From NCBI GenBank assembly GCA_030828105.1, contig JAURDE010000007.1, forward strand, positions 1 through 34,643: a stretch of DNA of 34,643 nt. The letters run 5' to 3'. The notes beneath the pieces were generated by a model that saw only the letters and a program-made list of their open reading frames with translations, ran no database searches and was not told where the DNA came from. The stretch comes from Bdellovibrionota bacterium. Its GTDB lineage: Bacteria > Bdellovibrionota > Bacteriovoracia > Bacteriovoracales > Bacteriovoracaceae. Positions 31,004 to 34,643 of this stretch are shown in pieces (the stretch's first letter is position 1; every line of letters begins with the position of its first letter). A program made the position numbers and the translations under genes.

Positions 31004-32176
31004 ATGGCTTTGGGAAAAGTTTTCCTATTAGGGGGGAAAAGAACACCCTTTGGGGCCTTTGGAGGTTCATTGAAGGACATCAAACCGGTTGATTTAGCGG
31101 TATTTTCTTCCAAAATGGCTTTAGAATCAGCAGGCGTCTCACCTCAAGATATAGATCATACTTTAATGGCCAATGTAATACCTTCTACCTCAGACACGCT
31201 CTATGGAGGTCGTCATCTAGGGCTTAAATTAGGAGTACCCACAGAAAAAGGTGGTTATAATATTAATAGATTATGTGGGTCTGGAATAGAGGCCATACTA
31301 TCTGCTAAGAGACTTATTCAAAGCGGAGAAGCTAATCTCGTCTTAGTTAGTGGTACAGAAAATATGTCTATGGTTCCTCATCTTACTTATGGAGCTAGAT
31401 TTGGGACTAAGTATGGCCCCTTAAAATCTAAAGACCTACTATTAGACTCACTCACAGATGAATTTTGTAATACTCCTATGGGAATCACTGCCGAAAACTT
31501 GGCCCAAAAATATGAGATATCTCGACAAGATTGTGAGGACTATTCTTTTAATTCTCATAAGAGAGCAAATGACGCCTACGAAAAAGGTTATTTGAAAGAT
31601 GAAGTGATAAGTGTTGAGCTTAAAAACCGAACTTTTAATAAAGATGAACATTTACGTGGAGATATTTCCATTGAAGACATGAAAAAATTAAAACCATCAT
31701 TTCAACAAAATGGAGTTGTTACACCTGCAACTGCTTCAGGAATTGTTGATGGTGCCGCTAGTGTTTTAATTGCATCTGAAGCTTACATTAACAAAGCAGG
31801 GCTTAAACCATTATGTGAGGTTGTAGATGGTGCGGTTGTGGGAGTTGACCCTACCTTAATGGGGATTGGCCCTTGCCCGGCCATTAAATCAATTCTAAAT
31901 AAGCACAACTTGAAAGTTGATAATATAGATCTTTACGAAATTAACGAAGCTTTCGCTTCGCAGCTATTGGCTTGCAAAAAGGAGCTTTCCATTACTGATG
32001 AAAAATTAAACATTTTTGGAGGAAGTATTGCGGTTGGTCATCCTCTTGGAGCAACAGGAGTAAGAATTTCTCTAACATTGGCCCGTCAACTTCATATATT
32101 TAATGCTAAGATGGGCATCGCCTCTGCTTGTATTGGTGGAGGACAAGGAATTGCTTTACTATTAAAGAGCTGTTGA
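31004..32176 (+). CDS. Thiolase (acetyl-CoA acyltransferase)
   Basis: Thiolases join or cleave acyl-CoA units. The nucleophile is Cys91 in NRLCGSGIEA, the His is in VGHPLGATG and the second Cys near 376 in ACIGGGQG; NEAFA is also present. The 390-residue length is normal. Whether it works in beta-oxidation or in acetoacetyl-CoA formation cannot be told, as no partner genes are here. A strong AAAGGAGG site precedes the ATG. The next gene starts 2 bases after its stop. Confidence 0.95.
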   Translation: MALGKVFLLGGKRTPFGAFGGSLKDIKPVDLAVFSSKMALESAGVSPQDIDHTLMANVIPSTSDTLYGGRHLGLKLGVPTEKGGYNINRLCGSGIEAILSAKRLIQSGEANLVLVSGTENMSMVPHLTYGARFGTKYGPLKSKDLLLDSLTDEFCNTPMGITAENLAQKYEISRQDCEDYSFNSHKRANDAYEKGYLKDEVISVELKNRTFNKDEHLRGDISIEDMKKLKPSFQQNGVVTPATASGIVDGAASVLIASEAYINKAGLKPLCEVVDGAVVGVDPTLMGIGPCPAIKSILNKHNLKVDNIDLYEINEAFASQLLACKKELSITDEKLNIFGGSIAVGHPLGATGVRISLTLARQLHIFNAKMGIASACIGGGQGIALLLKSC

Positions 32177-32178
32177 AA

Positions 32179-33468
32179 ATGACAGATTTAAAATTTACAA
32201 AATTTGATTTTTTAGAATTTCAGAGATGGATTGAGCTCGATCTAAATGCAATTACTTGGCAAGGACGTTATGCGAAGGATTTTAATGAATTCTGGGATTG
32301 TTTCTTTATTGAAGGAAGCGATTTTAAGTCATTAATGTTTAAATTCAAGTTCGCGGAAAAGAATATAAAAATTGGGCCTTTAGCTTCTTGGTTTAATTGG
32401 CTAAAAGAAAAATTTATTTGCTTTGTTTTCATTCATAAAAATATTTCTTTGAAAGAACTAAGCCATCAAACTGAAATATCTCTTCCACATTTGGGTAGAT
32501 TAATAAGAGACTATTTTTTAGATTTTTATCCTCAGTTTGAAGAGCAGTTGAATACTTACCTTCAGATAGGAAGTATGGCCCATAAAAACTCTTATCTGAC
32601 TTTTTCCCATATTAACAAAGAATTAGATTTTTCTTCTAAGTTACGAGGTATACATGCGGAAGAAATTTTAAATTCTTTAGAAGTTACTCTATATGCCGAA
32701 CTTCAAGACTTTACTAAAAAACTAAAAAAAATTAAAAATGTATCTCTTTCAAAAAAAATATTACTGCCCATTAAGAATTTTAGATTACAAATAAAGTACG
32801 TCAGAGATTTAACAGCTTTATTTGTGATAGGACTTTTATCTGTTTGGGGAATTAAAAGCTTTAATCTTTGGTATGAAAAGTACTTAGAACAAAAAATTGC
32901 CGTTTATGAGCCTCAATTTAAATGGTCAAATAAGGGGATAAGTTTTTTTACCAAAAATGAAGGCCCTGATGAAAATTTTAAACTTGATATAGATGATTTT
33001 GATGAGGCCTCTGTAAAAAGAGAGCCTGTAAGTATTGAAGCAGATGAAATCTACCAAGAAGAAACAGATGTTTCTCTTATGTCTATTGATAGTTTACCTA
33101 AAGATTTTGATACAGCCGATTTAGAACGTTCAGAGTATGAAGAAATGAATAAAAGGGGTACTCGAGACAATCGATATGGAAATAGAATGGTCTATCGAGT
33201 AATAATGAAGTCCGTTGATCCTCTTGAATCTAAACAAACGTTAAATGAGCTTATTAATAAGTATAAAGTTACACAGGTTGATAATGTAAGACCTGGAACC
33301 TTAGTTCCGGGAGGTGTTTACTATAATGTTTTTGTTCCTCGGCCTAATTTAAAGGATTTCTTGGCCAATATAATGAAGATGGACGATGTCACACTTTATG
33401 AAACAAGGACGAGAAGAAATAATCCCCCTGGGAAACATAGGGTTTTTATATGGATAAAGACTTTTTAG
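32179..33468 (+). CDS. Membrane protein with N-terminal cytoplasmic domain and possible HTH, 429 aa
   Basis: The ATG at 32179 directly follows the thiolase stop; an upstream in-frame ATG at 32128 would overlap the thiolase active-site coding region and is less likely. Residues 1-200 are cytoplasmic and include a helix-turn-helix-like stretch at about 88-112 (ISLKELSHQTEISLPHLGRLI). One membrane helix at 211-226 follows, then an acidic spacer (about 255-330) and a C-terminal domain of about 85 residues (VIMKSVDPLESKQTLNELI to HRVFIWIKTF). A one-pass layout with cytoplasmic HTH and outer sensory domain recalls RodZ- or CadC-type proteins, but no family is certain. Confidence 0.72.
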   Translation: MTDLKFTKFDFLEFQRWIELDLNAITWQGRYAKDFNEFWDCFFIEGSDFKSLMFKFKFAEKNIKIGPLASWFNWLKEKFICFVFIHKNISLKELSHQTEISLPHLGRLIRDYFLDFYPQFEEQLNTYLQIGSMAHKNSYLTFSHINKELDFSSKLRGIHAEEILNSLEVTLYAELQDFTKKLKKIKNVSLSKKILLPIKNFRLQIKYVRDLTALFVIGLLSVWGIKSFNLWYEKYLEQKIAVYEPQFKWSNKGISFFTKNEGPDENFKLDIDDFDEASVKREPVSIEADEIYQEETDVSLMSIDSLPKDFDTADLERSEYEEMNKRGTRDNRYGNRMVYRVIMKSVDPLESKQTLNELINKYKVTQVDNVRPGTLVPGGVYYNVFVPRPNLKDFLANIMKMDDVTLYETRTRRNNPPGKHRVFIWIKTF

Positions 33469-33599
33469 GCTTCTTCTTTGAATTTCGGATTATCGACAAC
33501 GGAATCACCATTAAACTCCCAGTTGGCAATTATCATAGTGAGAGGCAATAGGAACCACATTGAAAACAAAAGAAACCCAACCCAAATTTGATCACTCAT
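33465..33599 (-). CDS. Small single-pass membrane protein, 44 aa
   Basis: A short frame starts at an ATG with an AGGAAAG site 5 bases upstream and a TATAAT box 28 bases before it. It has one hydrophobic helix (IWVGFLLFSMWFLLPLTMII) and a polar acidic tail ending in KEEA. Its stop overlaps the convergent stop by 4 bases. The layout is that of small accessory subunits of membrane complexes such as respiratory oxidases, but nothing more specific can be said. Confidence 0.55.
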   Translation of the reverse strand: MSDQIWVGFLLFSMWFLLPLTMIIANWEFNGDSVVDNPKFKEEA

Positions 33600-33627
33600 A
33601 AACTTTCCTGAAATTAACTATATGCGC

Positions 33628-33633
33628 ATTATA
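33628..33633 (-). promoter_or_regulatory. -10 box before the 44-aa membrane protein gene
   Basis: TATAAT on the minus strand, in the 59-base gap between two minus-strand genes. The -35 region is weak. Confidence 0.4.
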
Positions 33634-33658
33634 CAATATTTTGATGGAATAAACCAGT

Positions 33659-34204
33659 TTACATCTGGCCATCAGGTATCTGAAATAAGGTCTTTAGTTT
33701 GCGCAGTAATATATGACCTTTTTTAAGATAGTACCATTGTCTTATGAATCCAATAAACATGGCCGCAAAAAAGCCATACACAACGCCAGAGTGTATGTGC
33801 TTTTGAACAAGCCCAGTGTCATGAGCACCTCCCAATAAAAAGGCAATCATTCCAAGGACAAGCATAAGCATGGTCCAGGGTATTGTTTGTCTTTTTGCTA
33901 GTTCAGAGTCTTGGACAAACTTTTCTACTTTTTTAGAGTATGGTGTTAGATCTTCTGGAGGATTATCAAAAAGCTCTTTAAGGTTCGTACCAGAATTTAA
34001 AATAAGCTGAACATTTTTAGTAAGCCTAGCAATTCCAATAAAATAGAACATCACAAAGGCCTGAGCAAATATGGTGTATATAAAGGATGGTATTGCAAGT
34101 TGAATGTGACCTAAGGAAAGGTGTATCCAACCTTTTGCAGACATAAGCGTTGTGGACATTGCAAAAACCATCAATAAAATTAATGCGCGAAGTAAATATG
34201 CCAT
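33659..34204 (-). CDS. Four-helix integral membrane protein, unknown, 181 aa
   Basis: The ATG at 34204 has an AAAGGA site 8 bases upstream and is preferred to an in-frame TTG at 34225. Four hydrophobic segments are seen, near residues 4-22, 38-58, 109-128 and 139-156, with several His at the membrane borders (GWIHLSLGHIQ, GGAHDTGLVQKHIHSG). The pattern of His in and near helices could indicate haem or metal, but no family is recognised. A terminator separates it from the gene upstream, and the 44-aa membrane protein gene lies downstream. Confidence 0.72.
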   Translation of the reverse strand: MAYLLRALILLMVFAMSTTLMSAKGWIHLSLGHIQLAIPSFIYTIFAQAFVMFYFIGIARLTKNVQLILNSGTNLKELFDNPPEDLTPYSKKVEKFVQDSELAKRQTIPWTMLMLVLGMIAFLLGGAHDTGLVQKHIHSGVVYGFFAAMFIGFIRQWYYLKKGHILLRKLKTLFQIPDGQM

Positions 34205-34243
34205 GGGGGTATCCTTTTGCGCCAAGATAAATGAAATGAAAGG

Positions 34244-34276
34244 AAATTAAAAGGGCATAGCTTGGAAGCTATGCCC
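34244..34276 (-). terminator. Rho-independent terminator of the minus-strand gene at 34284
   Basis: GGGCATAGCTT and AAGCTATGCCC form an 11-bp perfect stem, followed on the minus strand by TTTTAATTT. It starts 7 bases after the stop codon. Confidence 0.9.
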
Positions 34277-34283
34277 AATTCGG

Positions 34284-34643
34284 TTATTCAATAATGTCTT
34301 TAAACTCGCTACCATACAAGATTTCGGATACCTGTGGTATTTCACTACTTTGAAGAGTGAATTTAATGAGATATGGAACTCTAAGCTCTTTTTCACGGCC
34401 AAGAATAGTAACCTTGATTCTTCTTTCAGGGCACTTAAGGCTGGCCTCCTCTTGAGTGTCGCCCCCTTTCAAAAATTTATTATAGATGTATGGAGGGCAC
34501 TTGTAGCGAAGTAGCCTCAGGAAAGTCTTCAAAGTAAACCTATTATATGAAATCGAATCACCTAAATCAGCGAGATGTTTGGTAAATATGGCGAGCTTAT
34601 CTTTTGAGTGGTCGCTATTTTTATTTTGAGTTTCATTTTTATC
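34284..34643 (-). CDS. Hypothetical protein, C-terminal 119 residues (5' end outside window)
   Basis: The frame stays open to the right edge, so the start is not seen; an in-frame TTG at 34532 is not needed. The visible part opens with a polar Asp/Lys/Asn-rich stretch, then a basic segment (LKTFLRLLRYKCPPYIYNKFL), and a beta-type C-terminal part (IKVTILGREKELRVPYLIKFTL). Two Cys are present. No signal peptide can be judged. I do not recognise a family. A strong terminator follows the stop. Confidence 0.7.
   Translation of the reverse strand, partial: DKNETQNKNSDHSKDKLAIFTKHLADLGDSISYNRFTLKTFLRLLRYKCPPYIYNKFLKGGDTQEEASLKCPERRIKVTILGREKELRVPYLIKFTLQSSEIPQVSEILYGSEFKDIIE

Noticed and set aside
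1-34643. CRISPR arrays, insertion sequences, prophage genes, tRNA or rRNA genes
   Set aside because: No regular spaced repeats, transposase or integrase motifs, or tRNA-like cloverleaf with CCA end were seen on either strand.

Overview
The window reads as chromosomal DNA of a low-GC Bdellovibrio-like predator, most likely in the Bacteriovorax/Halobacteriovorax group. No taxonomic marker gene is present, so this is inferred from the AT-rich codon use (TTA, ATA, AAA), the pairing of a tad (Flp type IVb pilus) operon with a YD-repeat gene and a small secreted-protein gene (the layout of the Bdellovibrio 'hit' locus), and many short secreted proteins with no recognisable family.

Layout. 1-1850: the 3' end of a flagellin gene and its terminator, a dehydrorhamnose-reductase-like protein lacking its catalytic Tyr, and an unknown minus-strand gene. 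1898-2079 (minus): a 6S RNA with a clear fold. 2172-9994: a tad operon behind a FliA (sigma-28) type promoter: five prepilin-like proteins sharing a G/Q...E processing site, prepilin peptidase, CpaB, the CpaC secretin, a TadZ-TadA fusion ATPase and TadB; no TadC is seen. 10073-11927: a YD-repeat protein and a tiny secreted protein, positional counterparts of Bd0109/Bd0108. 11994-13367: a class-3 aldehyde dehydrogenase. 13807-15789: an operon of three secreted proteins built around one recurring module of about 35 residues, closed by a strong terminator. 15986-16458: two more tiny secreted proteins that, with the one at 11703, form a three-member family with a common C-terminal tail.

16459-34643 is mostly housekeeping: a CheY-like regulator and small membrane protein, dCMP deaminase, Lon, GlmU-GlmS (UDP-GlcNAc synthesis, feeding peptidoglycan and LPS), PcrA/UvrD helicase, a YbaK-type tRNA editing protein, an AsmA - Ppx/GppA - cyclic-nucleotide-binding operon with coupled starts, a stand-alone FliG-like protein with a coiled-coil partner, a thiolase, a membrane protein with a possible HTH, and small membrane proteins of unknown role.

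The part most likely to hold an undescribed system is 10-16.5 kb: several exported proteins without known domains lie beside the predation pilus locus, two of their genes have FliA-like boxes like the one before the pilus operon, and one operon has the codon bias of very highly expressed genes. All calls come from reading the sequence; no database search was run.
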